From the IMG/VR virus record IMGVR_UViG_3300043398_000186, positions 1 through 39,421 of that record: a DNA stretch of 39,421 bases. One strand, given 5' to 3'. The notes beneath the pieces were generated by a model. It saw nothing but the letters and a program-made list of their open reading frames with translations, had not been told where the DNA came from and did not search any database. Shown here piece by piece: positions 9,469 to 17,877 of the stretch. The position numbers and the translations under genes are program-made. How positions within the stretch are numbered: the stretch's first letter is position 1; every line of letters starts with the position of its first letter. Source of the stretch: a virus.

Positions 9469-10041
9469 TTAATCCCTTATTGTTATCCATTCATCTTCGG
9501 GCGGACGTTCCGCCACTTTTTCAATGGCATTCGCTTTTTTAGCTTGTGCTAAAATTTCATCGTACATAGCTTTTGCGTCTGCTTTTTTAGAATTAGACTG
9601 CGTTATTTCTTCACATAATTCCATCGCGAGTTTCGAAGATAATAACTCCCTAAACAAAACATCCATTTCGTTAGGGTCTGTTACATCGTAAATATATCTA
9701 ACGTCTAGCGGATCATCCCAATCCGTAATTATGTTCCGCCCCTCTATCTGCCAATCTAAATCATTGAAATTTACTTCCGGATCTGGAGATAAAAGTCGGA
9801 CGCAATCACTCGGCAAAGGAAAGCTGTTTTCCCTATTAAAAAGTGGCTCCGTCGTGCTTGCCGCTAATTGTGCCCTTTTTATCGCAAAATTCCACGGGTG
9901 TTTTCTCAGTTCGGCCAACTTGACCGGCTCATACGCCAAATTTATCGACCTGGCATTTCGAGAATCTTCAGTCAAAGAAGTAATACTCTTAGCGCCTAAA
10001 AGTTGTAACGCTCTATTCGCAATTTCAACTTTACTCGCCAC
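9469..10041 (-). CDS. Tail tubular protein A-like / head-tail adaptor (T7 gp11-like)
   Basis: This 190-residue protein has a GTG start at 10041 with GAGGTAAGG upstream. The N-terminus (VEIANRALQLLGAKSITSL) and the RKHPWNFAIKRAQLA segment are the hallmarks of the gp11/tail tubular A family, which forms the ring joining portal and nozzle. Length matches the family (about 190-200). It is placed immediately before the nozzle gene, as in T7-like phages. Confidence 0.88.
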   Translation of the reverse strand: MASKVEIANRALQLLGAKSITSLTEDSRNARSINLAYEPVKLAELRKHPWNFAIKRAQLAASTTEPLFNRENSFPLPSDCVRLLSPDPEVNFNDLDWQIEGRNIITDWDDPLDVRYIYDVTDPNEMDVLFRELLSSKLAMELCEEITQSNSKKADAKAMYDEILAQAKKANAIEKVAERPPEDEWITIRD

Positions 10042-10049
10042 GCCTTACC

Positions 10050-10334
10050 TCAATGTGCTGAATTTAAATATGCATACACCGCCGTTGCCGTGGCGATATT
10101 CGCTCGGTACTGCCCTTGCGGAAGCCATAACACTGCTGTCATTCCCGCTGCGGTCAAAGACCCTCCGGCTACATCTACCCAAGTAGACCCATCCGGAAGC
10201 AAAACTTGTAGTTTTACTGTACCGCCGCCAAACGTAGCCGTCGCCGAAAACGTAGAAGGCCCGCCTTTATAAAGCTTGGCGCTTCCCGTAGCCGACGCAT
10301 TTTCCACAAGATTAACTCTCTGTGCGTTAGCCAT
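10050..10334 (-). CDS. Small putative virion protein
   Basis: This 94-residue protein has an ATG start preceded by a clear AAGGAG. It is rich in small residues, threonine and valine in alternating beta-like patterns, with no cysteine, no membrane segment and no known catalytic motif. The central part (KLQVLLPDGSTWVDVAGG) looks like a beta-sandwich decoration domain. It lies in the capsid-to-tail stretch of the late operon, so a head decoration or minor structural role is likely. No family was recognised with certainty. Confidence 0.65.
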   Translation of the reverse strand: MANAQRVNLVENASATGSAKLYKGGPSTFSATATFGGGTVKLQVLLPDGSTWVDVAGGSLTAAGMTAVLWLPQGQYRANIATATAVYAYLNSAH

Positions 10335-10344
10335 CTAAGACTCC

Positions 10345-10569
10345 TTATGCTGGCGGCCAATTGCCTTTTATAATATGATTTTTAATTTTATCAATCGCGT
10401 CGATTACTTCTTGTTTCTCTACCCCGCGCGTGCTCCCACGCCAATTGACTGCCGTAGTCGCTAACTCAACGGTCAATTCAACTTTATCAGAGGACACCGC
10501 TGCGCCAGCCGCTTCTGTGATAGAAAACTCACCTTCGCCGATAGAAATACCATAACGTCTAGTTGCCAT
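10345..10569 (-). CDS. Small protein in the capsid-tail interval, unknown role
   Basis: This 74-residue protein has an ATG start at 10569 with TTAAGGAG upstream. It shows short beta-like stretches followed by a C-terminal helix (about residues 55-68), and no recognised motif. It is the first gene after a stem-loop at 10592-10613 and sits between two probable virion genes. It could be a minor head protein or an assembly factor. The strong start site and tight spacing argue that it is real. Confidence 0.65.
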   Translation of the reverse strand: MATRRYGISIGEGEFSITEAAGAAVSSDKVELTVELATTAVNWRGSTRGVEKQEVIDAIDKIKNHIIKGNWPPA

Positions 10570-10591
10570 CTATAACTCCTTAAAATTTTAA

Positions 10592-10613
10592 AGGCGGGAT
10601 TTTCGCCCCGCCT
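10592..10613 (-). terminator. Stem-loop terminator or attenuator after the capsid pair
   Basis: The minus strand reads AGGCGGG, an 8-base loop GCGAAAAT, then CCCGCCT, a perfect 7-bp stem, followed by TTAAAATTTT. It lies in the 51-base gap after the 166-residue gene. A partial terminator here would give the capsid gene and its neighbour more transcript than the tail genes downstream. The trailing T run is broken by adenines, so termination is probably incomplete. Confidence 0.6.
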
Positions 10614-10620
10614 AAAGTTT

Positions 10621-11121
10621 TTAGATTGCGTATATTACTTGCAAAGATAGCGTTCCGCCGCCGACTGTCGCTTGTGTAAGCGTCAATACAACGTCGTAAT
10701 CAATCTTTGGGTCCGCTGAAAGACCAAGTGCTTCCCACAATGGTTTTTCAATGTCTTCCACCCCATAAACGCCTGACTCAAAAGTAACATCGGAATTTTT
10801 AAGCGCCGTTGTTAAAGCTTGAGCACTCGCGAAATGGTCCGCATCTACAACCGCGCTACCGTTTTTAGTAGTTTGGTAAATCCCAATATCTGCCGTGCCG
10901 GTTGTGCCGACACTATCGCAAGATAAAAGAACTTGCATGACGCGTGCGTTAGACGGAAGCGAACACATATAATACTTCGATCCGATATCGTCAGCCGCCC
11001 CCGCTTCTGCGATACCCGCAGAAACTTGCATTGCGCCCTTCGAAATTCTCGCGTTGTTCAATACGCGAGGCGAAGCATCTCTATTTGTAATCTGTGTAGA
11101 GTACACCGATACTGTAGCCAT
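10621..11121 (-). CDS. Putative capsid-associated (decoration) protein
   Basis: This 166-residue protein has an ATG start with AAGGGGG upstream, 11 bases after the major capsid gene. It is beta-rich (VMQVLLSCDSVGTTGTADIGIYQTT), with a C-terminal strand region. It has two cysteines and no membrane segment. In short-tailed phages of this type a gene of this size right after the capsid gene usually encodes an abundant virion protein. It shares the expression unit bounded by the structured leader at 12018-12215 and the stem-loop at 10592-10613, which suggests high output. Family not identified. Confidence 0.65.
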   Translation of the reverse strand: MATVSVYSTQITNRDASPRVLNNARISKGAMQVSAGIAEAGAADDIGSKYYMCSLPSNARVMQVLLSCDSVGTTGTADIGIYQTTKNGSAVVDADHFASAQALTTALKNSDVTFESGVYGVEDIEKPLWEALGLSADPKIDYDVVLTLTQATVGGGTLSLQVIYAI

Positions 11122-11132
11122 TAGTTACCCCC

Positions 11133-12017
11133 TTATTCCGCACACTTAATTTCAACAACTTTTTCTTCCTCAAGTCGAGTAGCCCCAACCGTCATGTAAA
11201 CATACGACTGCCAAGGTAATCCCTTGATATCTTTTCGTTGTGAAATATCAGTAGTTATATCATTCCATAAACCTAGATGCATACCTGATTTAGCAAATAC
11301 CGGCACGCGTCTGTAACTTGACCCGTCGGTGTCAAGACGTTCGCAATGAACGAATTGAATGCCTAAGAACGACTTAAGTTTACCGTCAACTAGTACGGGC
11401 TTGTCGTTAAAATCTAGGCTGATTACTTGCGCTTCCGCAAGTAGGTTGTCTTCTTGTTTTGCCGTAACTACGCAAGTAATTGGCTCCGTATCTAGATCAA
11501 CTTCAGCCGCACGTAACAACCGACGCGCTTCGCGAAGTTTTGCTACCGTTAGACCTGTGTTGCCGCTCGCCCCGTGGTTAACAGCTACTTGTTGCCCCGA
11601 TGGGAAAGTCGTACTAGTAGAACCTGTCTTACCAGTTTTTGACGTTCCAAAAAAAGCATCAATGATAACGTCATCCATTTTTCGGCCCGCTGCATGTACG
11701 GCGTTTTGCACGTAAATAGACTGTGGGTCTGTCAAAAGACGAAGTTTATCGAAATTATCAATCATCTGTGGAAGGTCGAAATCAAGTGGCAAAACCCATC
11801 TACGATCCGTGTCCGCATCTACGCGGCCCATCGCTTCGAAACGGCCTGTTACTTCTTGCATTTCTACTTTGTCAATCTGATCGACCGGAGATGCTTGCTC
11901 CCCGATGTACGAACCCGAGCTAACTAAACCACGAAGTTTCGAACCTTTTTGTTGTAACAAAAGTTCAATGTTCGTCGCGTATTGCTGGGCATAGTGATTT
12001 GGTAAATTTAAAGACAT
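11133..12017 (-). CDS. Major capsid protein
   Basis: This 294-residue protein has an ATG start at 12017 with AGGGGG seven bases upstream. It begins LPNHYAQQYATNIELLLQQ, followed by RFEAMGRVDADTDRRWVLP, a segment typical of the HK97-fold capsid proteins of BPP-1-like podophages. The length suits an unprocessed capsid protein with a separate scaffold, which is encoded just upstream. A glycine/serine/threonine-rich loop at about residues 130-150 may be the surface loop. A 198-base hairpin-rich leader precedes it, and a stem-loop follows the next gene, pointing to separate control of its expression. Confidence 0.85.
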   Translation of the reverse strand: MSLNLPNHYAQQYATNIELLLQQKGSKLRGLVSSGSYIGEQASPVDQIDKVEMQEVTGRFEAMGRVDADTDRRWVLPLDFDLPQMIDNFDKLRLLTDPQSIYVQNAVHAAGRKMDDVIIDAFFGTSKTGKTGSTSTTFPSGQQVAVNHGASGNTGLTVAKLREARRLLRAAEVDLDTEPITCVVTAKQEDNLLAEAQVISLDFNDKPVLVDGKLKSFLGIQFVHCERLDTDGSSYRRVPVFAKSGMHLGLWNDITTDISQRKDIKGLPWQSYVYMTVGATRLEEEKVVEIKCAE

Positions 12018-12215
12018 TTTGTGCCCCCTAAAAAGTGTTTATCTTAAAAACTGTACTCTTATCGAAGGGCTTGTCTGCGAAGCAGGGCCTAACTTCATGC
12101 CGAGGGAAAGCCCCTCGGTCAGGCTACCGACTTTATCCGGCGGTCAAAATCGGCCCACAATAGAATTGCGGGTTATCGACTATATGGCTAAAGCATAACC
12201 TTAGCCACGCAATAG
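12018..12215 (-). ncRNA. Multi-hairpin leader upstream of the capsid gene (candidate structured RNA)
   Basis: This is the longest non-coding gap inside the virion operon and it is densely structured on the minus strand. In transcript order the elements are as follows. A two-tier hairpin has arms at 12212-12217/12178-12183 (GACTAT/ATAGTC) and 12201-12207/12185-12191 (TGGCTAA/TTAGCCA). A hairpin at 12172-12154 pairs CCCGCAAT with ATTGTGGG. A perfect 7-bp stem lies at 12118-12100 (CCGAGGG/CCCTCGG). A short CTG/CAG hairpin lies at 12085-12075. ATTGCG at 12213-12208 can pair instead with CGCAAT at 12170-12165, so two folds compete. No gene was seen within it. It could act as a leader regulator, a processing site or a transcription-control element. 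Structure is seen; function is inferred. Confidence 0.6.
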
Positions 12216-13115
12216 TCAATCGGAAGCTGCGGCCATTTCATGTAGTCTAGACATTTCGGAACGCGCTTTAACGTCGCCTTTTATGTATCTGCTTGTAAAT
12301 TCTGGATCAGACTTTAGTGCCTGAATTCTGGATTTAGCTTGCGAAGGCGTTAGTATAACCCCGTCCCCGAAACCTTGCCCGCTTTGACCGCTAACAAAAC
12401 CATGCTCGCCTATACGCGAACCGATATTGTGCATGAACTTCATTACCCCATCGAAACCCATAGCGCCTTCTAATGCTTTGAGCGCGCTATCTGGTAATCC
12501 GAAAGACCTGTACGCGGCTTGCGCTCTTGCAATGTTTTGCTGATACGCGGCGCCCCATTCTTTTTGCAAAGCCTTGGTTTGCTCTTGTACTTCTATCGCG
12601 TATTTTTCTTGCTCATGGACCGTCTGTACTGAATCAAATTCTTTTAGCTGTTCTATTAAACTCTGCGCTTGAGTTGTCGAAAGATTAAGTTGATGAAATG
12701 TATTTTTCGCCCAGTCCGCAAAAGTTTTGTCCGCGCCTTCATTTACAATAAATCCATATCCTTCCGGCGTAGGCGGTTTTCCTAACTTAGAATAAACGTC
12801 ATTCCACTCCGGCGCATCCGCACTATCCGGCAATTTTAAAAGTCTTTCCTGCGGAACCCCTCTTAATTTTTCTAAATTAACGTAACTCTCTAAAAGCATT
12901 TTAGGATCTTGAAAGCCTTTGTTAGTTACGTAGTCTTTAAGCCCCGGATCAAAGCTATCTGTCCAGTGCGCCGCCACTGGTTTACTCTCTTGCGCGCCTT
13001 TAACCCCGGCGCCGGAAGCTCCCTCTACTACGGCACCCGCCGCGCCCGCTTGCCCTGATACTTCGGCATTTCCTCCGCTAGCGCCCGCTGATACCGCCCC
13101 CGCTGCTTCACTCAT
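12216..13115 (-). CDS. Capsid scaffolding / assembly protein
   Basis: This 299-residue protein starts at an ATG (13115) with AAAGGAC upstream and overlaps the end of the Bbp19-like gene by 8 bases. It opens with an alanine/glycine/valine-rich disordered stretch (residues 1-45), followed by a conserved core with DSFDPGLKDYVTNKGFQDP and KLGKPPTPEGYGF, which are recurrent in podophage scaffolds. The middle is helical (about residues 140-200) and the C-terminus is charged. It should template procapsid assembly and leave the head during maturation. It lies directly before the capsid gene, as expected. Confidence 0.85.
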   Translation of the reverse strand: MSEAAGAVSAGASGGNAEVSGQAGAAGAVVEGASGAGVKGAQESKPVAAHWTDSFDPGLKDYVTNKGFQDPKMLLESYVNLEKLRGVPQERLLKLPDSADAPEWNDVYSKLGKPPTPEGYGFIVNEGADKTFADWAKNTFHQLNLSTTQAQSLIEQLKEFDSVQTVHEQEKYAIEVQEQTKALQKEWGAAYQQNIARAQAAYRSFGLPDSALKALEGAMGFDGVMKFMHNIGSRIGEHGFVSGQSGQGFGDGVILTPSQAKSRIQALKSDPEFTSRYIKGDVKARSEMSRLHEMAAASD

Positions 13116-13377
13116 AAGTGTCCTTTCTGCTTAACTCCCATAACTCGTCTGGAGTTAAATTTAAATGTTTTTGTATACGTAGCCAAACTTCTCTGCGCCC
13201 TTCAAGCACTGCATGTAATCTTGCATCTTGCTTAAAAGTAGTTTCATTCGCCCTGCAAAATTTAGCTAAATCTTTAAGTACAATCTGTGTGTCCGCGTCT
13301 ATGCCCCCGAATAAAGTGGCGTAAGCTTTTTTCCTAGAAAATAAAATGTTTTTTGCTTTTGCTAAAATATCGTCCAT
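13108..13377 (-). CDS. Bbp19-like small phage protein
   Basis: This 89-residue protein starts at an ATG (13377). No convincing ribosome site is visible, so translation may follow from the portal gene 14 bases upstream. The pattern FGGIDADTQIVLKDLAKFC, followed by TTF, then EGRREVWLRIQKHLNL, matches the Bbp19 family first seen in Bordetella phage BPP-1. The family lies between portal and scaffold genes in many short-tailed phages. Its role is unknown. Identification is by sequence pattern and synteny. Confidence 0.8.
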   Translation of the reverse strand: MDDILAKAKNILFSRKKAYATLFGGIDADTQIVLKDLAKFCRANETTFKQDARLHAVLEGRREVWLRIQKHLNLTPDELWELSRKDTYE

Positions 13378-13391
13378 TTATAAAAGGAAGC

Positions 13392-15005
13392 TTATTTCTT
13401 TTGCGCCTTTTGTAAAGCTGCAACGCTAGGCGCAGCTTGAATCAGTTGTTGCTCTTGCGCCTGCTCTTCTCTGCCCTGCCGTATTGCTTGTATTTGTTCT
13501 AAACTATTTCGCCAACGGACAGGCACCGCATTAATATCAGATATGTCCGGAATTATAGTGTCCCAATTAAAATGATCTAATGGCGCCATATTTCCCGTAA
13601 CATTAACTACATTAAGCGCAGTCTCTACCGTTCGCATCAATCCGGAAGCTTCTTCCGCTCTTTGCGCTCTAGATAACGGTGAGTCATATTCTACTTTAAA
13701 TTGCGCGCCAGCTTCTTTTAATATTTCTGGCATCGGCGGCAAAAGACCTTGCTGAGATAAAACATCTATCTCCCGCTCAATTTGAGGGCCTAGTCTTTCC
13801 GATTGCTGCCTGCCAAAAGTAGGCGCCAACAATATTCCCTTTTCCCGTGTCCGCTCCATTACTTCAGTCGCCGTCATTTGCGGAGTTTCAAGTAATATCT
13901 GAAATAGTGTGACTAAGAAATTATCCTTAATGACATTTCTTTCTTCGTCCATCATATCTTTGCCCGCAGCTATGTTGCCCACAGGTAACGCGTGCACTAA
14001 AGGACGCCCGTCTTTACTCACCCCGCCCGCATTAGCCGCTCCCGGTTTTAAAGAAAAAGTATCCAATATGCCGTCATCATGAACCAAAAGAACTGGATCT
14101 ACGGCCCTATGCCCTTGCTTTAAATAAGTTTTCTTTTGTTCGTTTAAAGTCTTAATCGCAGGCAAAACATCCATTGCCGGACTTCGCCCGTAAACTTCGT
14201 TAGGACTCTGCTCATACCTTGACGGCGTGTAAGGAAAAGTGTTGTACCCACCTTCTTCGATGTGCATTTTCCCTTGAAGCGAAATGTAATGCGACTCATA
14301 TGCCATGCCTTTAAAATCTGCTCTGCTCGGGTCTATATCTAATCGAGGCCCCACGTAATGAATAAACTTGTATTCGCGCCCCGGAAAAGTCGCCGCCGCT
14401 TCTCTTATCATCACGGGACATTTTTCTTTAAATTTTTGAGTAGCTTGCTTCGCAGTTAAAGTAAAACACCTTAAAACTTCGTCAATTATCCCTTGATGAT
14501 TTTCTATAAAAAACATCTCGCCTAAATGACAAGTCTTGTATCTAAGCCCGGGCTCAGACCCCGCCGCATCTACGTACATAGCTGCCGATCCAAACGCCCC
14601 TAATGATTTATTAAACATCATGTTTTGCGAAGCGAAATTTGCGATAGTTGAATATCTATATTTAAACAAAAGCCGCGTTACGTCTTCATAATAAACTCTG
14701 ACCGCGCGGTCTCTATTTAACTCATCTACGCTTGACATAACTCGGTGCCATGTCTGATTTCTTGGCGTTAAATACGAATCTAAAATAGCTGCAAATCGAT
14801 TTAGCGCCGTAGCCGCCGTAGAATCAAAAACTTCCTGATTTCTCTTAGACCCCGGAGTCGTTTCCCTATTTGTGAAATCAGCCGTGGCCGGATAAATTCT
14901 GTCCTTAATTTCCTGCCAATGCGACTCCCAAGTTCCGCGCATACCGGACTCTTGCTCGTAAAGCCTGCAAATTTCAAAAGCTTTTTCTTCTAAAGGACTA
15001 TTCAT
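13392..15005 (-). CDS. Portal protein (head-to-tail connector)
   Basis: This 537-residue protein starts at an ATG (15005), six bases after the preceding stop. The N-terminus (ESHWQEIKDRIYPATADFT, then EVFDSTAATALNRFAAILDS) is diagnostic of the podophage head-tail connecting protein family (Head-tail_con). Length is normal for the family. The C-terminus is glutamine/glutamate-rich and probably forms the helical barrel. It should form the dodecameric ring through which DNA is packaged by TerL and to which the gp11-like adaptor binds. Confidence 0.92.
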   Translation of the reverse strand: MNSPLEEKAFEICRLYEQESGMRGTWESHWQEIKDRIYPATADFTNRETTPGSKRNQEVFDSTAATALNRFAAILDSYLTPRNQTWHRVMSSVDELNRDRAVRVYYEDVTRLLFKYRYSTIANFASQNMMFNKSLGAFGSAAMYVDAAGSEPGLRYKTCHLGEMFFIENHQGIIDEVLRCFTLTAKQATQKFKEKCPVMIREAAATFPGREYKFIHYVGPRLDIDPSRADFKGMAYESHYISLQGKMHIEEGGYNTFPYTPSRYEQSPNEVYGRSPAMDVLPAIKTLNEQKKTYLKQGHRAVDPVLLVHDDGILDTFSLKPGAANAGGVSKDGRPLVHALPVGNIAAGKDMMDEERNVIKDNFLVTLFQILLETPQMTATEVMERTREKGILLAPTFGRQQSERLGPQIEREIDVLSQQGLLPPMPEILKEAGAQFKVEYDSPLSRAQRAEEASGLMRTVETALNVVNVTGNMAPLDHFNWDTIIPDISDINAVPVRWRNSLEQIQAIRQGREEQAQEQQLIQAAPSVAALQKAQKK

Positions 15006-15011
15006 TTTTAA

Positions 15012-15446
15012 TTAAAATCCCATCAAGGCTTTTTTAGAAATAGAATCCTCATCGCCGTCCAGTCCCATCGCACTCGTTAGAAGCGTTTTGGATTTACTCC
15101 CTACTGCCATGCGCTCCGCTTCGATTCTTTGATTCTCGGCAAAAGCTTGTTTTTTAGACTGTTCAATGCTTGCGGCTTTCTCGGACGCCATACGTCTTTC
15201 TTCGCCTTGCTGGATACCTTCTTGGATTCGTTTATCTCGGCCAGAGGCTTTGTCTATTAGGCCGCCGCTAAAGTCGTTAACTGCCTTTGACGCTTTGTCC
15301 CCAAATTCAACTATCCCTTTTTGGCCAGTCGCCCGCGCTATTTCGCGTACGGGTTTAAGGGTAAAGTCCCCTACCCCCTGTACAAGTTCTTTGTACGGGT
15401 TCCCCCCTTTAGAAAAAGCCTTTCTCACTCGACTAAAAAGACCCAC
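15012..15446 (-). CDS. Hypothetical protein upstream of the portal
   Basis: This 144-residue protein has a GTG start with GGGGAGGG eight bases upstream. It is strongly charged and helical, with a basic N-terminus (FSRVRKAFSKGG) and a long E/K/Q-rich region at about residues 70-115 that could form a coiled coil. There are no cysteines and no membrane segment. Small helical genes between TerL and portal are common in BPP-1-like phages and may be minor head proteins. No function is assigned. Confidence 0.65.
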   Translation of the reverse strand: MGLFSRVRKAFSKGGNPYKELVQGVGDFTLKPVREIARATGQKGIVEFGDKASKAVNDFSGGLIDKASGRDKRIQEGIQQGEERRMASEKAASIEQSKKQAFAENQRIEAERMAVGSKSKTLLTSAMGLDGDEDSISKKALMGF

Positions 15447-15527
15447 GCTAACCCTCCCCGGAAAGAAAATGTAAAAAACAAAAACCTAATCGGATACTCT
15501 TAAACTTTAAATTAGATAAAACAAATA

Positions 15528-17075
15528 TCAACCAAAAATGTCGTAATTGGTGCCTTTAACACTTTGCCCGTGCCTATTTTCTTTATTACGGCTTACCCTA
15601 ATGTCGCGTCTAGCTACTTTTACCGCAAAAGTTACCGCAAGTGCGTCCGCGCAGTCCGGACTCGCAACCCCGCGTTTTTTCATTTTCTCCTTTGCTTCAA
15701 GCTTAATTCTTTCAAATTTATCAAACCCATACTCCGGCCCCAAGATATCGTCTTTCAAATCTGAATCATTAGGAATACATCCGCCGGGTAGCCACTCCCG
15801 CATTTTAGCCCAAAGCTCAGTCCTTAAATCTGCCCACTCTTCGCCTTCGGCTTTCGACCCAAACCATATCTCATTTACCTTATACCCCAACTCCCGAAGT
15901 CTATCTATAACTCCCGTCCCGTTTCCCGCATCTACACAAATAGCGTCCGGTCTATACTCTTCAATGTACGCCATGCATTCGTTGGCCACGGCCATATTAT
16001 CGAGACCTTTAAGTTTAATTGGTAAAATACTTCTCGCATCGCGCCCCCTTCTAAAATAAATAACAGTCGTGTCGTCCCCAAACCTAGCAACGTCCACCCC
16101 CATTATGAGGCCTGCAAAATTATCCTTTTCTGTCTCTCTGTCAACTGCGCCCTCCACAACTTCTCTTGAAATAAATTGCTTATCACCTTGGTTAGGAAAC
16201 AGCCCTTTTACTTCAATGCGCGCCTCGTCCGAATCTTCCCCGTGTTTCTCTACGATTTGTCCAAGTAGTTTTTTATCTGTCCCTTCTACTTTTCTAGAAT
16301 CTAAATTGCGCCTCTGCCAATATTCCCGCATCCGGTGAAAACATTCGTAAAATTCCCCCGTGTTACGACGTGGGTTTGAAAAACAAAACCAGTACCTATG
16401 AAGTACAGGCTCCGTAAAGAACCCCTCCGATACCGTCCAAATAGGTTTTGGAATACCCGACGCCTCGTCGAATATTAAAAGAACTCCGTTATGATTATGA
16501 ACCCCGGCGAACGCATCCGGATTTTCTTCACTCCATAACTGCGCCTGTGCATAATAATATCCCGTATCAATCTTTAACTGATTCTTAAGCGCCGTCTCAA
16601 ACCACGGGTTGGGCCTTAACGTTAAAGCCGTTCTCTCAAACCAATGGCTATTAATCATTAACGTATGCCACTTCCCCAACTCCGCCCACGTTCTACTCTG
16701 AAGCTGCGGCCCCGTATTCGCAGTCGTAATCGCGGTACTACCTAACACGCAGCTAAGCATCCATAAATTTAGCCACGCCGTTAGCGCCGACTTCCCCACT
16801 CCACGGCCCGATGCGGTAGCACTCTGATATATCTCCGGGTCCAGCCCTTTTTTAATTCTCTCTTTGTTTTTTATAATGTGGTCTTTGATTCTAGTTAACT
16901 CTTCTTTTTGCCACGCCCTCGGCCCGTCCTTAAACCTCTCAAGCGGCGCGCCCTCTTTCCCCCACGGGAAAACAAACATCACAAACGCTAGCGGATCTTC
17001 CGCAATCTTCGGCGACCATAACTCTGTCATTAATTTCTGATCATCCTGCGGAGAATACGGACTCGAAACAGACAC
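15528..17075 (-). CDS. Terminase large subunit (TerL)
   Basis: This 515-residue DNA-packaging motor starts at a GTG (17075) inside TAGTG, overlapping the upstream stop by one base, with GGGAG six bases before it. Residues 88-97 (ASGRGVGKSA) are the Walker A loop, residues 198-205 (VLLIFDEA) are Walker B, and SNPRRNTG (~233-240) is the coupling motif. The C-terminal RNase H-like nuclease has acidic residues at GVDVARFGDD (~326-335), VDAGNGTG (~381-388) and PDCADALA (~473-480). All expected motifs are present, so it should be active. It works with TerS and the portal at the procapsid. Confidence 0.95.
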   Translation of the reverse strand: MSVSSPYSPQDDQKLMTELWSPKIAEDPLAFVMFVFPWGKEGAPLERFKDGPRAWQKEELTRIKDHIIKNKERIKKGLDPEIYQSATASGRGVGKSALTAWLNLWMLSCVLGSTAITTANTGPQLQSRTWAELGKWHTLMINSHWFERTALTLRPNPWFETALKNQLKIDTGYYYAQAQLWSEENPDAFAGVHNHNGVLLIFDEASGIPKPIWTVSEGFFTEPVLHRYWFCFSNPRRNTGEFYECFHRMREYWQRRNLDSRKVEGTDKKLLGQIVEKHGEDSDEARIEVKGLFPNQGDKQFISREVVEGAVDRETEKDNFAGLIMGVDVARFGDDTTVIYFRRGRDARSILPIKLKGLDNMAVANECMAYIEEYRPDAICVDAGNGTGVIDRLRELGYKVNEIWFGSKAEGEEWADLRTELWAKMREWLPGGCIPNDSDLKDDILGPEYGFDKFERIKLEAKEKMKKRGVASPDCADALAVTFAVKVARRDIRVSRNKENRHGQSVKGTNYDIFG

Positions 17076-17323
17076 TAAAAACTCCCGGAGCCTGGACGAA
17101 TAATGCGCGAATCTTCCGCATCCGGGCAAACCTTCTTCGCCAAAGCATGGAGTGCATACGCAAGCATCTGCCCCATTGAACCGCACTTCTTTGTCGAAAT
17201 ATAATCCTCCACGTTACCCGCCGCATACGCCTTCACAAAACTACCAGACGGGAACTTTACATCTTCAAATTCTTTTCTTCTTACCGCCCCATACACAATA
17301 ACTATCTCGTCACCTTTTTTCAT
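17075..17323 (-). CDS. Small hypothetical protein between methyltransferase and TerL
   Basis: This 82-residue protein starts at the ATG at 17323, which overlaps the methyltransferase stop (ATGA) and is preceded by GGGGGAT. A longer GTG-started reading is possible but less likely. It shows an N-terminal beta-rich half (MKKGDEIVIVYGAVRRKEFED) truncated here by rule after 20 residues, and a C-terminal helix with MGQMLAYALHALAKKV and a single CP motif. It has no known domain. Overlaps at both ends show translational coupling with its neighbours. Confidence 0.6.
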   Translation of the reverse strand: MKKGDEIVIVYGAVRRKEFEDVKFPSGSFVKAYAAGNVEDYISTKKCGSMGQMLAYALHALAKKVCPDAEDSRIIRPGSGSF

Positions 17324-17877
17324 TCTATCCCCCACGCTGGCTTAACTATCTTTTCTAAAACCAAAACAATCGAATAATTCCCCTTAGAATGTAATTCTCT
17401 CCCAAGGCTGTAATCAAACTTATAATCAAAATCCATTAAACACCGCACCCTATAGCTGTTCGGCTCTAGCGATTCTTCCACTTCCCGCATCAAACTCGCC
17501 GGCGTATAAAATCGCTTGTGATCTTTGTTGTACACACTCGGGATGCATTCTTTTTTCTCGTACAAAAATTTGTGCGGTAGTATTAAAACCAAGTGCCCTC
17601 GCGTTTTAAGAATTCGAAACCACTCCGATATACTTAACTTATAATCGTCTATGTGCTCCAGGCAATGCGAGGAAAAAACACACTCAAAACTTTCGTTCTT
17701 AAACGGCATGTGCGACGGGGCGAACCCCCTTGTATCCTTGTCATATCCAAGAAAATCTAGTATTGGCGTACTTCCTCTGCCGCCGTATCCAATATCAATT
17801 CCGTTTTTTAAAACGCTCTTGATGTTAAACGGAACTTCTGAATCTAAATAATTTAAGAATTTATGCGACTCATTCAC
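17320..17877 (-). CDS. SAM-dependent methyltransferase (class I, Methyltransf_11-like)
   Basis: This 185-residue protein overlaps the end of the GT9 gene by 8 bases. Motif I is IDIGYGGRGST (~27-37), an acidic motif II is in FLGYDKD (~42-48), and the FECVFSSHCLEHIDD stretch (~64-78) is the motif IV region. RGHLVLILPHK (~93-103) is the following strand. This is the fold of small-molecule or glycan methyltransferases rather than DNA methylases; no NPPY or DPPY motif is present. Coupling to a glycosyltransferase suggests the two act on the same substrate, for example capping a sugar on a virion or cell-surface glycan. Substrate is inference. Confidence 0.8.
   Translation of the reverse strand: MNESHKFLNYLDSEVPFNIKSVLKNGIDIGYGGRGSTPILDFLGYDKDTRGFAPSHMPFKNESFECVFSSHCLEHIDDYKLSISEWFRILKTRGHLVLILPHKFLYEKKECIPSVYNKDHKRFYTPASLMREVEESLEPNSYRVRCLMDFDYKFDYSLGRELHSKGNYSIVLVLEKIVKPAWGIE

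Noticed and set aside
17041-17226. 61-residue minus ORF near the TerL start
   Set aside because: It overlaps two better supported genes in another frame and has no motif.
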